From: Scortum barcoo
Taxonomy: Eukaryota; Chordata; Actinopteri; Centrarchiformes; Terapontidae
Assembly (NCBI GenBank): GCA_023238725.1
Contig: CM041538.1
Span: forward strand, 3,006,182-3,070,181
DNA: 64,000 nt
Direction: 5' to 3'
The first letter of the stretch is position 1. Each line of letters starts with the position of its first letter. Position numbers and translations under genes: made by a program. Positions 1 to 14,616 of this stretch are shown one piece after another. The notes beneath the pieces were generated by a model that was given only the letters and a program-made list of their open reading frames with translations, searched no databases and had not been told where the DNA came from.

Positions 1-1818
1 AGCATGTCCTGCACATGCAGCAGAATTGACAATAATACAGAGTTGCAGAGTTTGACTTTGGCTTTGAAATAAGATCGGGTAGAGGAAGCAGAGAAAGAGG
101 GAGAAGTGCCTGGTGGGATTTGGCAGGTGGGTGGACACAGGTCCAGTGGAACAGGAAAAAATGATTCATCCAAATAGCGAAGGTCCAACCATTGAAATTA
201 CTATTAATGCTGAGACCTTGGTGATTTGGAGTTGTATTCATAGTGATGTTATTATATTGATCATTTCAGAGAATCTGCTACTCTGGACTGTGCAGCTGCT
301 GTGCTCTGAGATTTGCCTCTCTTTGTAGATTTGGCCAATTGTGTTCTACAATATATTAGCAGATGTTGCATGGGCTATCATACATGCTGCTTTCCAACCC
401 CCAGTTATAGCATAAAAGTGGACTTTTGCAAATGAAACTAAAGACCATCAGCAGATTTTATTCAAATTGATGACTAGTAACTTTGACCTAACCTTACAGT
501 TACCATGGATACCACAGCCTGCCGAGCACCAGGCCAAATCAGTCCATTACACCAAACTTTACCACAGTTCTGCAAACTAACCAGCTCCATATATCATCCA
601 GCTCACAGCATCCAGTATACTCACACTACCTTTGAATAACACAAAAATGATTATCATTGAATTCAATCTCAAAGACATTTCACAATATGAATTAACCAGA
701 TAACTTAAACGGCACATCAAATACATACAAAAGAATTATAAAATGTATGTCATTACTTATCAAGGCTTTAAATTTCTTCTAGTTTATTAAATTTCATTTG
801 CTGAGCAGCCCTTACCCTTGAAAATAATCTGTCATCTGCCTCATCTGTCCTTTCTTACTTCCATCTATGAGAGTGACATTATCACACATTTATATTAATA
901 AGGTACTTTTTAACTGGGAAATACTCATTCCAGTCAAGGGCACTTAATGCTCCTTAAACTCACACTCCTCAGCCTGTGATAGTTCCACTTCTGAACAGGA
1001 ACTAATGTCACTCTGTCTAAGCAAGCAAAAGTATCAGCTACCTTAGTGATGGCTAGCACGACAGAAAGCCGAGTTGAATATACCAGTCTGTGTGTTTGGT
1101 GACGTTTGAGGTCTGTTTGTGCATTTGAAATGACATACCACCTCAGAAAACCTACTTAGCTAGATGCTGATGTAAGCTCTCCCGCTCGATGGTGCTGCTC
1201 ATCCCCCATAACATCAAGATTACCCAAGAATGAAGTGCTCACTTTAAAAAAGTCATCCATGTCACACGAGTCTGCTGTTCACATGTTGCCAGCCTTCGAT
1301 CCGCGCACCACCAGCACACGACAAAATAAACACCAGGAACGGCACACATAAAATGAACTACGCTTGACTTGATTATTCTTAAAGGAAGGTGCGGGAACGC
1401 CGCTGAGGATCGATCTGGCCCACTTTGACCTCTGGTTGTCTCACATGTTGTGTGAGCTTGGCTGCTAGCGAGCCGCTGGTAAACCTACAGTCAGGATTCA
1501 GCTGGGCTTTGCTCAGAGTTGAACTTTGTGTGTCATCAGATCAGCTGATGAGATGGTCTTTAAATCCCTCCAAACCACAGGCAGGCAGCTTTTGAAACAG
1601 TAACATGCTGTTTTCAATTACTGCATGTTTTAAATATAGAATATGTGATGAGGGTGTCGGAGGTTGGGCATTTCTTTTCATTCTGATAATTAAAGCAAAA
1701 AATAATAAGAAATTATTAATATACTGATTCCATATTTTCATGTAACTTTACCATCAATTGATCTACCATAGCCAGTTTATGTGGTTATTTCAAAATGTTG
1801 GCAAAAAAAGGACATAAT
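1..1818. other. Presumed naaladl2 upstream intron; no gene seen
   Basis: I find no exon with matching splice sites and no open frame that looks coding. Base composition is AT-rich with ordinary scattered GC. Assignment to a naaladl2 intron is inferred from the downstream exons and from the very large size this gene has in vertebrates. The sequence could equally be 5' flanking DNA. Confidence 0.4.
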
Positions 1819-1819
1819 G

Positions 1820-1852
<33 letters not shown>
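1819..1852. repeat. (TG)n microsatellite
   Basis: About 17 uninterrupted TG units. The flank at 1853-2040 is a purine-rich GA/AAG strand. Apparent open frames here on the minus strand are (CA)n translated as His-Thr runs and are not genes. Confidence 0.95.
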
Positions 1853-1853
<1 letters not shown>

Positions 1854-4510
1854 AGATTGAGAGAATCTTTGAGTGATGGAGAAAGAGAAAATGTGTGGCG
1901 GGAAAGGAAATGAGCAAGAGACTATAGGGAAAATGGATGAGTGAGGAAGCAAGAGGAAGGAAAGAACAAAAAAAAATGGCGACTGAACAAGAATCATGCA
2001 CAAAGAAGCACAAGAGCGAGAGGCACATGGTAGAGTGAGCGAGGTATCGGAGGTGTGATCGTATTCGGCATTCAAAGCTATCCCGCTGGGGTTTTCTGAA
2101 GGGTTAATAATCAATGCCAACATATCGGGCCAGGCCAATTAACACACAGCCAGAGATCCAGCGTGACCTGGTAAATGGAGCGAGAGAAAGTGAGAGAGGG
2201 GCACAGATTGATTTTGTTTGTACGGAACCGCAACACTATCTGACTGAAGAGGAAAATGCCTATTTTGAATTGCTGATGTTATTTTTAAATGGTCTTCCTT
2301 AAATTGGGCAATCAGCCAATCCAGGTAGTGTAAAAAAATCTGTTGTTCAGCCACAGGAATGGTGGCCCTCACAGAGAATTTGCGACCTTTCCTCCATCAC
2401 AGCTGAATGAAGTAAATAGATGTGTCTGTATTCACTTTCAAGCCACAGAGAGAAAAAAAAGGAAGGAAAGCAGCTGTTGTTTTTAGATGGGAGAATTCTG
2501 TGGGGATGCTCTTTATAAATTCTTTTTTTTTTCAAATGTATTGTGTGTCTCCATGTACATTATTTGTTATACTTCTTTCTTCGTTTTTTGACTGTGTGTC
2601 AGGGACCAAGCAGAAAGGCACAAAGATTAAGGTGTAAAAAAAAGAAACTATTTTAATAAAGTTTTGTAACAAATGACAAAATTGTACAAAGAAAATTCAG
2701 AACTAGAAAAATAAGTAGAATAAAGGCCCAAAAACAAATGAGGTCAACAAAATAATAAAGAACTAAATTTCACCCTAATTTAACTAACACAGACACACAG
2801 GGGGTTTAAATACATAAAGAGCTAGCCCAACACAGATACAAGGGGGGAATTAAAAAGACAACAAACCTCTAATGAAACTTTTTATTTAACTATCTTCAAA
2901 AGAACTTAGGTACAAAAAGGCAAAATTAATAAATCCAAACAAAAGAACGTTTAGTTTTCTCCTCTCTGGTCCCCCCCTCCTCCATGCTGGTGATAGTCCC
3001 TTCCCATTTCCTGGGGCTGTCCATACAAGGCCTCCTCCTCCAGGATTGTGGCCAAACCAAACTGTCTTAAAGGAAATAAATGTGTAATGTTGTGTCATTA
3101 TCTGGAAAATGTGTGTGAAAAAAAATGTAACCAAATCCAAAAGAAAACACTGGTGGATGGCTGCTGCTGCGGCCACCACACTGTGCACGGCTTTGCATCT
3201 CACATATTTCATTCCACAGCAACACATGCTGCATGGGATGGATATATCTTTAAATTGTAGTCGTTATAGTTAAAACTTAAAACATGGCTTGATATGTAAA
3301 GTGGGATAAAACACTGTAACAGAGAATAAAGGAAAACCTGGAAATAAGAAACAAAAGGTCACACTAGTCAATTAGTGTGACACACTTCAAAGAGTTTTGC
3401 AGTGCTGCTGTCTGCAGTATCATTATGAGAGGTAGCCCGTGGAGCCTTCTCACAAACATACACTCTTTATGTTATGCTTGCAGAGCATAAGATGCAAAAT
3501 AACTGAGGTCTGCTCATCAAGACATTCCTCTAGAATGCCACTGGTGGCCTACAGGGTACCTTTGAAGCTATATTAATCAATTTTGTTTTGGAAGTTGAAC
3601 GAAGTGAAAACACAGTCGTCACATATCATCACCTTGTAAAGCTGTTATGGCGAACAAGGTGGCCATAAAATACAATTTCAGAAAAGAGTATAACAGTGGA
3701 AATTTACTTGAAGCTGTGTTTTTAGATTTGTTCTCTTCAGCCAAAGTGTTTCAAACTTTGTGTGTCTGCTGTCTGGTGCTGGTGCAGGTAGTGTACAGCT
3801 TTTTCACTGAAAACAGTGCTGAGGGTCGTGGAGTTACGATTTGGAAAACTAAAGCAATTATCCAAAAATGACTAAAAGACCAACTCCTGTGAGGACCTGC
3901 AGGGTCAAATGATATATTTCATACTACTAGAGTTCATTTCACATTACACATAGTCGTTTTATCCATTGTTGATACTGATTGCTGCAGCTTTAACTTAATG
4001 TCATTTGCACACATTGCTAACTCACTGCCTGTCCTGCAGAGTATACAGAGTGCTGGGTGTAACTTCTTCCTTGCAGCAGATTCAGTTTATATTCCCTCTT
4101 TTTCTTCACCAAAAAACAACCGCTGCAAGCTTTGTGGACCCCAAGTGTGTTTTGGTGTCAAAATATCACTCAGGTTTACCACAAAACTACAACCGTATTT
4201 CCTCCCTCAGATGTCTGTTCTTAAAGATGTCTGTCTGTGCATCAAAGAGACTGGAAATCTGCAAATGCCACTTCTTAGTGTGTGCTACTCAATCCGTGTC
4301 AGTCATTATTGGAAAAACCTTATGATGTGTCTGAGGTTTGAGGATCTGAAGTCAGCAAACACAATCTTGGAGCATCTACAGAAACTTTTCTTCTTTTACT
4401 CCCATAAAATGCCCCACAGAACTAAGCTCAGGTAAAACTTTACCTCTCCGACAAGTTTGTATTTTATGTCTGCACGACACCACAGTGGAGAAAGCTGATA
4501 CTGTATACTA
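1853..4510. other. Non-coding stretch, possible old repeat at 2640-3060
   Basis: No supported gene. Positions 2640-2900 are an A-rich strand with several AATAAA-like words and short G runs in front of TTTAAATAC, followed by a C-rich block at 2960-3045. This composition suggests an old retroelement tail, but I cannot name a family. The open frame at 3998-4435 has no coding signature and no splice context. Confidence 0.35.
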
Positions 4511-4560
4511 TGTATGTATATATGTATATATATATATATATATATGTATGTATAATATAA
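4511..4560. repeat. (TA)n/(TATG)n low-complexity tract
   Basis: Alternating TA interrupted by TATG units. It is immediately followed by a perfect 25-bp tandem duplication. Confidence 0.9.
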
Positions 4561-4565
4561 TGCTT

Positions 4566-4615
4566 CAAATATATAACAATATATAACAATCAAATATATA
4601 ACAATATATAACAAT
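4566..4615. repeat. Two perfect 25-bp tandem copies
   Basis: The 25-base unit beginning CAAATATATAACAATATA occurs at 4566-4590 and again without mismatch at 4591-4615. Inside each unit the decamer ATATAACAAT is itself repeated, so this is a young nested duplication. Confidence 0.9.
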
Positions 4616-7600
4616 CAAACTCAATTTTATAAATCCATATGACATATTGATACATTTTCTGTGTTATGAAAATACAGGAAGGGAAGATAGATAGAGGTTA
4701 GACAGTATGTCTAACTTTAAGATTTCTAGATAAACCACATATTTCTAAAAATCCACATAATTTGAGATACATTCAGAAAAATATATATAAATATAAACCT
4801 AACCCTAACCCTACAATGAGAAATGAGCAAACTTCAACCATATCTTAGTGGTATATTTGCATCAGATTCTGCCTGATAGCATGTTCCCATTCTGTGTTAT
4901 GAAGTTTGATGGTGTAAGATAAGCCCTTGGTTTAAATAGTTTTTCATATTACAGGGATCTGAATGCAGCCCTATCTGGAAAAGTCTAGAAAACAGAGTAA
5001 AACCTGGAGCAGCAACAGTCCATGTTCCAGGTTTGATGCCCAGGTTAAAACAGTAGGCCACATCTCCTTCACAGATACTGTGTACCTTGACCTGGCCCCC
5101 TTTAAATAATGCTGAATAATGTGCACTTTGCTGGTAGCACAAATAACAGTGACAGTGACTTTATCTTAAAGGTTGTACGTGTTATGAATGTCCTACCCGT
5201 TGTCTCCTATGAGACCTGTGTGATGCTGTGACCCTGATTTTTACGGGAGCTCAGGTCACACTGAGTCAGAAACCTGGCCTGACATGTTTGATCTGAAGTG
5301 ACCAAACATCCCCACTCATCTCCACGCTCTAAATTCATCACATCAGATCTCTCCCCAAATTCATGAATGGAAATCAGAGTGGAAAAAACACTGCAAGAGC
5401 ACATATTCTTCCAGTGTCTTCTCCTTACTTGTTCCTTTTCTCCTTCTGTCTGTGTAAACTGTGTAAGGGTGACGGTTTCATTTTCAGCAGTATTAGATGG
5501 AACTTTTGGTCTGCTGCTGGGTTTCTACTGTGGCTCCCTGACAGAAAGCAGTAACACTGCCAGGCCATGTTTTCTGTGTGTTTGTTTTACCATTGTTTCT
5601 TAATCATGAGTGCACACCTCAAACACCACATATTTAATTATCTGACCTCACTGAGTAAAGAAGGACAGTTACTGAAGGGTTATGAGTCCTATTCCTTCTG
5701 TTACAAATGGAAAAAAAGCAGGTCTGCTGGTTTTGCTAAAACCTAATATCATAAGCCATAGGTCCCCATGTATTATCATGGGCGGTGTGGCCAAGTTGTC
5801 CTCTGTCATTTTCATTTCATTTTCTCTGTACAACTCTGCTCTACACTCTTTCTCTCTTCAGATTTAATCAGTCTCTAAGTTACAGGTGTGAGTTCACTCA
5901 CTGATACCACAACACTTAAGCTTGGAAGTTTGTGTCAGTTTAATCTTGCTATGTCGTATTGTTTTTAATCCTCCCTATTTCACGCTAGAGGACTTTTTTC
6001 AGTTAGCCAGGATTTACCTCATCTGTCCACCCATCCATATGTTACTGATCTTTTTTTTCTGTTCTGTTTTTCTGTCTAATTCACACCCCTTCTGTTTGTT
6101 TCACCTTTATCTTTGTAATCTCTTTTCCACTCTTTGTAAAACCACAGTCCAAATACGAGATGAATTTTCAAGTTTTTCTGTCATCTATGAAAGTTTCTGA
6201 CATTTGAAAGACGAAAGTAACAAAGCGATAGCATTTACAGCAGTGGGAGATGTAGAAGCATGTAGACGATATTATCTGATCATTAAATGATAGGATAGTT
6301 TGATGTTTGTTTCATTTTAACATGACAATCAGATCAGAAATAAACCAGATCATAAAAAGATCAGCTTTAACCTATATCCTATACTATAATACTCTTAGCC
6401 TAAGTCAGTGAGTATGTATAATTACATTATGCTTTGCCTGTAATCCCAAGATATCCAACCACGTCTTTTTTTAGGCCTCGAAATAACTTTATTTAAACAT
6501 TTAAACCTTATCTTAATGGATAATTCTGGTTTGTTTGACTCTGGAGTTTTCTTTACTTTTTTCATTTTGTACATCATTTCGGTTATTTATGGCAAAATCT
6601 GGGAACACTGTTACAACAAAGTTGGCAGTCACACAGTTAGACAGACTGGAAACAAGCCAACAGTTAATCTACATATTCTAAACCACTTTATTTGGAGGCA
6701 AACCAAAAGTGAACACACTTGAAATGTCTGCAGTCACTATAGACATCGCACAGCTACATCAAAACTGAACCTGGAAGTTGTTATTTGAACTTGAATGTTT
6801 ACGATTAATTTTTTACGAGTTTACGAGTAATTTTACTATTCAATTTTCTTTAGTATTTCAAATAGTTTGACTAGTTTGGAAGTTTGTTTAAAATCTCCAA
6901 AATTGAGTTTCACATTTCTGTGCCTTTGTTCTGTCATCTTGATTTAATCAATGAAATATACGTAATTATTATTACGATTAAACATATGCACATTTCTTAG
7001 AAAAATTACCAGCATGAGCAAGATGATGCTGCAAATCATGACTGTTTTGAATGTTCATGTGCTGTACGTCAGTATAACAGGGATGTACATCCTACCACTA
7101 CGGTCATATCTGCTGCCAAAAATCAAATGTGGACATTTTTTTAACATCAAAATGCAAAGTGAAACGATAAGATCCTGTCTCTGAAGTTTGACATTCAACT
7201 TGCACATTTATTTTGCTTGGTTGTATCAACAAAGATCAATCAAGGCACCAAAAATGGCCATATCCCAATAAACAAATGTTGAGATCTGAAAGGATTAAGT
7301 GATTGATAAGAAATGGTCTGCTTGGGCAAACATGGGACTCTTAGAGAGATACCAGTCCCATATCTTTCAAGCCAGAATCAATGAAGTGTGAGATAAAACG
7401 AAACACTAAATGTGGAGCCAGCATGTCAAACTTTCATTACGTTACCATTATGTCCCAGTTATCTTTATCAAAGCCTCCCTCACTGAGGAAGGTTATAGGC
7501 TCTCAGGACTGTGGATGTTCTTTCTTACACCCTTTCTTCTTAAACTATTCAAGAACATTTTTGATGGATTTATTTATTTCATGGCAGATTAAAAAAAATC

Positions 7601-10600
7601 TCTTGAAGAATCTGTTATGTAATTTACAAATCTACAAATTTAATAATTACTATTCTATACCATACTATAAGTTTGTAGAAATGCCCCATATAGAACACTT
7701 CCTTGTCCCTCTGTCTATTTCTCCTGTTCTGTGAAGCCTTCATTTCTCTGCCTCGTGTTTCTATGTAAACCTGTTTTTTTTTTTTTCCTGTTATAAATGA
7801 AGCTCTGGCTTTTGCGCTTACTGATTCTAGCAAGCTGAGCAGCCACATGACCATAGTGCCTATATAAATATGCAAAGAGCATATAAGAACGTATATAGTA
7901 GATGTAGAGGATTACTTTTAAAAGTACTGAGCCAAAAAAATCATTGACTGCAGATATTTTCTTTGTTCTTTTATGCATAGTGTCTGCTACTGTAGTCTTC
8001 CTTTTTGTATTTTGCCCTATTTTTTCCCTTTTTTTTCCTTTTTAAATTCTTGCACGTTTCCACAACCGTGTTACTTAGAAGCTTTTCCCAGAAGCCTTTT
8101 CCCAGAGCCTTCAACTACATTACACAGTGTCCTTCGGTGACATTCGTTCACTTGTCACGGTGATGGATCAGTTGAAGTGATCACAGCAGTGACTAAATGT
8201 TTCTACAAAAAAGCATAATGTTAGTACAGCGATGGGGAGAAAATGTGAAAAACCTTCAGGATGCCTTGAGTGCCTGTCATGAGTTTATTTGGACTGGTTG
8301 TGTGTGTCCATAATTAAATTTCTTGACGTAGCTATGTAGCTCCCTGCTAAATGTTTTCATCAGTGAGGCAAATCCACATTCTCACGTCTGTCCTTTTCTT
8401 CTCATAGCTCACACGTGTTACACTGCATACACTATGATCGGATTAATTCGATTGCCCCAAATTCGTTGCCCCAAATCGATAATGATAATGATGCGTTTTT
8501 CTTTGAGTGGGAGAGAGTGTTATTTTTTGTTTTCATTGAGCATATCATACATTTCCTGAATTTCTCTTTCTACATGTGAACCTGCTTGTGAGTTCTTTGA
8601 CTCAATCTCGATATGTGATACAAAGGCAGACCTCTGAGCAGCTCTCCATCTCCATGAAAATCTTTGTCTTTGTGAATCTATGCTGTGTGGGTGGGCGACA
8701 TGCTGTGTTTATGATTTCTTTAAGTAGTGTACTACTCAGTGTACGCTCCTTGATATGTTCAAAGATTATTCAACCAAATAATGTAATTTTAAATCAATAA
8801 TTATCTTTTTTATATCTTTTTTTTTTGGGGGGGGGGTGTATTTTCAGTTTTCAATGTATAGATAAAAGCAAAAATGTGACAATACAATGAAAAGCGAATG
8901 AGCAAGTATATCATGACATATGTACGAAGCTTCCTCTCCACTTAGGCCACTAAAACAGAGGCAGACAATTTAACTAAAAATAGCAAACACAAACTGAAAA
9001 TAATTTGGTAACACTGGTTATGATCATGGGTGTTCAGATGCAGTCAGCACCATTCCTCAGCTTATGTGTGAGGGCAAATCTATATCTGTACAATATGTAA
9101 GTTCAAAAACTAGCTCAAAGAAAGCTTATCAGACTTCAGGGCCAGTACATCAGTATGACAAAGTCTAAAGGAGCTAATATGGAAATATGACTGACAATTA
9201 ATTTAATACAATTAATTTATTTTTTCTTTTATGCATACATTGTCATCCAATATGACTCACAAGTACCTGAATGTATTGCATTTGATGAGTCATTTCACTC
9301 TTAGAATTTAGGTTAGGCTTAGGTTTTTGTTCAAAGATAATGAAACAATCCTACCTGAATGTCTGCTGGTTTAATTTCTGGTAAAAAGACAACACTGTGT
9401 CCAGCAGCCATCGCGTGTTCTGTGTCCTTGAATGTGCCATTAAACCCCCTCAGGTGGTGTCAGCATTTAAAGGAAATCAGGTATTTGCTATTGCTACATC
9501 CTATTGCATAAATGTGCACAAATTGTTACCCAAAGGCAGCTTAGCAGACAGTACAGGTATTATTATAGCACCTCTTATTGGTGAGGTAAGCTTGCAGGGA
9601 GCACTTTGTCTCTAAAAAGGCCGGCTGCATCAGCTTTAACATTTGCAAATATATAGCAAAATGTTGGTATTTTACTGAGTGACCACGCTTTTTTTGTAGT
9701 TTATATTAAGGTTTCTGTCTACACCTCACACAACTATTTCTACATGACGTTAGTTTCTTTGTGGGCCGTAATGGTCTGGCAGCACCCAGCAAACCATTGC
9801 TGAAGTAATTGTCCTGCAAATGGGAAGGCGAGCAGGTTATACAAGAATAGGCAGAGATGCTAAGAAAGATAGGACAATGTGACAAAGGAAATTGGAAAAA
9901 GGGAAAGCGCTTGTCCTTTGAGGGAGGGCTAATGAGGGAGGGAGCAACAGGTGTGCTCAGCAGGAAAATGAACGGGAGGGGAATGGATATGTCTGATAAA
10001 CACACACATTACAAATATGCTAGTTATATCTTTATGTGTCCTGAAACGCTCGTCAAACATGGCTGAGAAATGCAGCCTTCAGTGCCTGAATTTGGAGGAC
10101 GCAATTGATGCGGCTCATAATCCATAGCCGAGTTAATCCCTTGTGTTAATGTTTTTTTCTCCAACTAGATTACGATAATAATTAAAGCGATTAAGAAAAT
10201 GGAAATCATGAGGATCATTCGTCAACATACTTTATTTACCACTAATCACAGCTTTTACCATACATTCAAATATTGTGAAACGTATTTTCAGCATGATTAT
10301 TTTCTGCACGTTTTAAGACTTGAGTAAATCATAATAGGTTGATGGGTGTCAAAGGCTCTGCATCCCTTACTAAAGGACAGAAAGTTTGCTTGCTGTCCTC
10401 AGTATTCCAAAATCCAATGCATGCTATAGATTATCTCATGATATATTGTACATTTAAAGCTTTTACACACTTTCCTGCCAACATTGTAATCAGAGCTCCA
10501 TTTTTAGACTTGTCAACAAACACACAGCTTCACAAGTCAAGAAAAACAGTGCTGCCGTGTGCATTTTACTCTCATTTGTTCTTTGCCTTGTTTAAGATAA

Positions 10601-13600
10601 CAAGAGGATGCCGAGTTGGGTGATCTTTCAACCTCGTCAAACTATACAGATTACATTTACCGCTGGCTAAGATCCAGTCACAGTGCTATAATTAATATAG
10701 CATTGTGACTTAATTAATAAATAAGCTACTCCAGATGTGGCCTAGCCAAGTGTTTTGTATTCATTTACGCCTTGAGAGACAGCATGGAATGGCACTTATT
10801 CAGAAACACTTTATAAATTCTAACTTACTGATGTGTCCCTGACATGCAGCTGTTTTCAGGCATCTCAGAGTTCAGTGAATTTCATTACAGAATATACAGG
10901 ACATGGGATTTATTTAGTAATTTAGCAGTTGGATGAGGCCCCAACATACAGTAATACTGTACTTGATGGCTGCATAGCGCTAACACTGACCTGCTTTTCT
11001 TTCTTTTCAAAATTTCCCTCTTTCTTATCTCTTGACTGCCCTTATTACCAGGACTCAGAGAGCAAAATGTAATATTTTGTTCAGTGGTGTCGAAGGTTAA
11101 TTGTACAGTGTATGTGCTGAGGGTGTGTGAGCACATTGCTATTCAGCTGTGTAGTCGGGCACAGTAACGCTGGACCGGTTTTACATTCAGTGAGAAGCAG
11201 ATCTTTAGCTGCTGCTTTAGTGAAAGTCAGCGTGTCTCTGAACTCTGTCTTCATTTGTCACTGCTGTGTTAGACTCATGGCTGCCACACCACACTGTCCT
11301 CGACAACACATGCATGCACGCGCACACACACACAAGACACACATACCCACACATTGAGAAAACTAAACCGGTGCCCTGTTGTATTGTTGTTTGTAGGAAA
11401 GCCACCATGCAGATGCTGAGCCATCATTTGTCATCTGACATTGACCCCTTAGAGAAAGATTAAGTGAGTGCTTATGTATGTTGCAGGGATGTAGTGTTAC
11501 GTTTTAGAGTCATTTTAACTAAATAATTTCCATCTGCAAAAACACATATCTGTATATATGACTGCACATGCCTCATCAAGTTGGTAGTTTGACAATTACT
11601 TTCTGTGCATTATGACATTCTTTACAGTCTGATAGTATCTCCTGAAGTAAATTGAAATTTTGGTGAAAAATCAGTGTTCTCTGCTATGTGGAGTAACCAC
11701 ACCTAGACTGATAACCCTGCTTGCATGACCATTTGAAATGTCTGCTTTGTTTATCTGTTTACACCGTGTGCAGTACAGCTCTTCAAATCAAATCACTGGA
11801 GTTTTGATTGAAAATGTTTCTCACTGTAGGAGAAGTAATTGTTTTTTATTATTTGAAGATGACCCCACCCCTTCTTGCACACACTTAATGACAGACAGTC
11901 CCTGTTCTTAAGCATGTGCTCGTCAGAGCATGGTGGTAATTGAATGCTGTTTGCTATTACTTTAACTACCTAATAGACATAAATGGTTACCTTTGCATTA
12001 CCTGAATGTAGGTTGAATGTTTCTCCATGAAAATGCTACAGATGACTAAAGTGTAGCTGAAATGTAATTTAATTGTAGTTTGTGATAGAGCCTGAGCAAC
12101 ACTGCACCAGAATCGACTGCTGCTCTGGAATCAGTGATAACACTCTCAGATGATGTACTTTTCTCGTTCCTCCCTTCTGAGTTATAATATATAGCACCGC
12201 ATAGAACAGCCAGTGATGTGTTGAATCTTCTTTATTGGCAGCCTCCATCATCATCCACCTTAACACTAGCCCTGGCACCTGAATAAAGATTTCCTATCAT
12301 GGAGCCTGAGCACAGGCGATGCGCTCTTAAAATGTGACAAATGCAAATGGGACAAGAGAAATCAAATGTGACTAACGTGTATGGAAACAGAGAAAATCAA
12401 TTGTCTCCTCAACAAATGGATGAGCTATTAAAATGATTGTGTGCTACAGGAATATATTATCCACAGCAGCTGCCAGCAGAGGCAACAGCGACTCAGACTG
12501 CTTGGCCCAAGAAAGCACACTGAGCTCCCACTAAGGCAATTATATCCACACTCTGCATGAGCAGAACATGTGATTTATCTGCCCGTTCTCATGCTAATAG
12601 CTCGTACACTTTATCATTATAACAAGCATAAAACATGTTATAAAAACAAGGCAGCACATGGCGACGTAAGTAGATTCTGTTAAGCAGATTTGCCGACCAT
12701 AAAGGCATACTTTGCCAAAGTTAATTTGTGTGTTTGTCTTTCAGAGGAGATGGTGCTAAAAATGATGCGAAAGACTTGGTTTTGAAGCAACATTTCTGAA
12801 CTTTAATAATACAAAGGCTTTTGATTCGTGCTGAAGTTTAAGCTTGGGAGTTTGGGACTAGACGTTGAACTTTGTTTCAAATCATGATAATAAGACGCTC
12901 CTTTTCCTCAACCCATTTGTCAGTGATATTGAGAATAAAGAATTAATTCAAGCTTAGATGCCAAGGAGACAAGAAATGAAACATTTAAAAAGAGCTTTTA
13001 TAAAACAATTGCAGCTGGCTGAAGTTTGGATAAACAGTTTTTCATCGTTCTCTGTGGGGTGGAGAGGCTTCAGAGGAGAGGATTCAATCCACTCATCAGA
13101 TAAAGACAGTCGCTGGGCTTCAAATGCAGCTTGTTAACACTTCAAAACAATCCGAGCATATCTGCAGGCATGGGGAATGTTACACAGCATGGAAATAACA
13201 CAGATTTACTTACTGAGGTTCCCAACTGCCTTTTGGAAGCATTTCCACCAGAAAATAAATACAGCTGATGTACAAGATATCCACGCTCACTGCTAATAGC
13301 TGGGAGAAAATGTCAAGAAGGACAGCCATCTCCCTTGAAATGGGTCACATCTCCACGTGATATTGATGGGATAGTAACCTTCTGAAATGACAGGTTTATT
13401 AGAGTCTGAAACGTGGATTCATTAAAGTTTTAATAAGCTAAATCACAAAATGGCACTGTGGCCCACTGTGCTCAGTGACCAGTGTCCTTCAGAAGAACTG
13501 AGACATCATACACTCCCCCTGTTTATCCTGATAAATTCACGACAAACAGCGCTTTGGATAAAAGTGTAATAAAAATACAGCCATTTACCATTTGTCAGTC

Positions 13601-14616
13601 AGCTGTCAGGTTTCAACACCACTGAAATCTCTGAATAAGCAATAATGAAACAACAAATGAGGTAAAATAAATGGTTTCCTAAATGGCAGAGTGAGCTCAT
13701 CAGCGTGACTGGTGATCTACTTACTGTAACCCAGCATTAGGATGTAGATAACATGAGGGATGGGGTCAAAAACAGCTAGCTTGTATGTGCTCTCTGACCA
13801 TATTTCTACAGTCCAAACTGCCACGATCGAAGGCAGAGTGAAAATGAGATGCAGTACTTTTTAAATATGGTTGATAACAGCGCACATTTTCAGACTGTCT
13901 CTCCAGGAAGGCGCTCATCGTGTTCACTTAGCCGTGTCACAAATTACAAAAGAGAGCTGTACACAGACATTTAAAGCCCAGCTCCTCTCTCACCACAACG
14001 CAGCTAGCATGGAAATGATCGGAAAAAGAGCAACACCTCATCCAACTTTGGAAAGATGGGTGGGGGGGCACTGAAGGTTTCAGAGCCTATTTGACCACCT
14101 GAAAAGTATATCTGACAGAGCACCATGGCCCTTAACTAAACAAAGGAACAATAGCAGTAATTCCCACAGGAAAACAAGCAAAAGCAGAAATCTTCTTGGG
14201 ACTTTGGGTGTGTACGGACTAGCTTGATCGACATCTTTCTGTCACTTGTAGCTTTCTTACACCTGTTAGGACAAAACAGTTACACCATTACCATAGACCT
14301 GTTCACAGAGGACATATCTTCATAGCAGGAGTAGCACAGGCGTCGACAGTGTGACAGCCAGCAATGACGATACCAGAAACCTGAAACTGTAGCAGCTAAG
14401 TGGAATTCAGCCGTCATCCATTTAATTCATCATCCATCAAATGTACCTGTGCTTTTTCTTTAATGATACGTTACAAATGTGTTCAGTGAAAAGGCCTCAT
14501 TCTTATTATTACACCGGTTTTGGTGACTTCACATATTTTCTTGCATAGCTCCCTCCACTTCAGCCTGAGCAGAGGTCTAACCATGTGGAATAGAAAACAC
14601 CTTATGGGCCCATATA
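4616..14616. other. Presumed intron, 10 kb; no gene seen
   Basis: No coding exon was identified. It holds a short telomere-like stretch (two CTAACC units near 4797-4815), a T/G-rich tract at about 8816-8837, a CA-rich patch at about 11320-11355 and many chance open frames. Positions 10080-10230 and 12290-12600 are free of low-complexity sequence and look like possible conserved non-coding DNA. An octamer word ATGCAAAT sits at 12341-12348. Confidence 0.4.

Noticed and set aside
4511..4615. Clustered short repeats as a CRISPR-like array
   Set aside because: Two contiguous 25-bp copies without spacers in AT-rich eukaryotic DNA; not a CRISPR array.
6516..6722. Short + frame with a hydrophobic segment as the missing naaladl2 transmembrane exon
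   Set aside because: The hydrophobic stretch is compatible with a signal anchor, but there is no acceptor or donor in a phase that would fit exon A, and the flanking residues lack family features.
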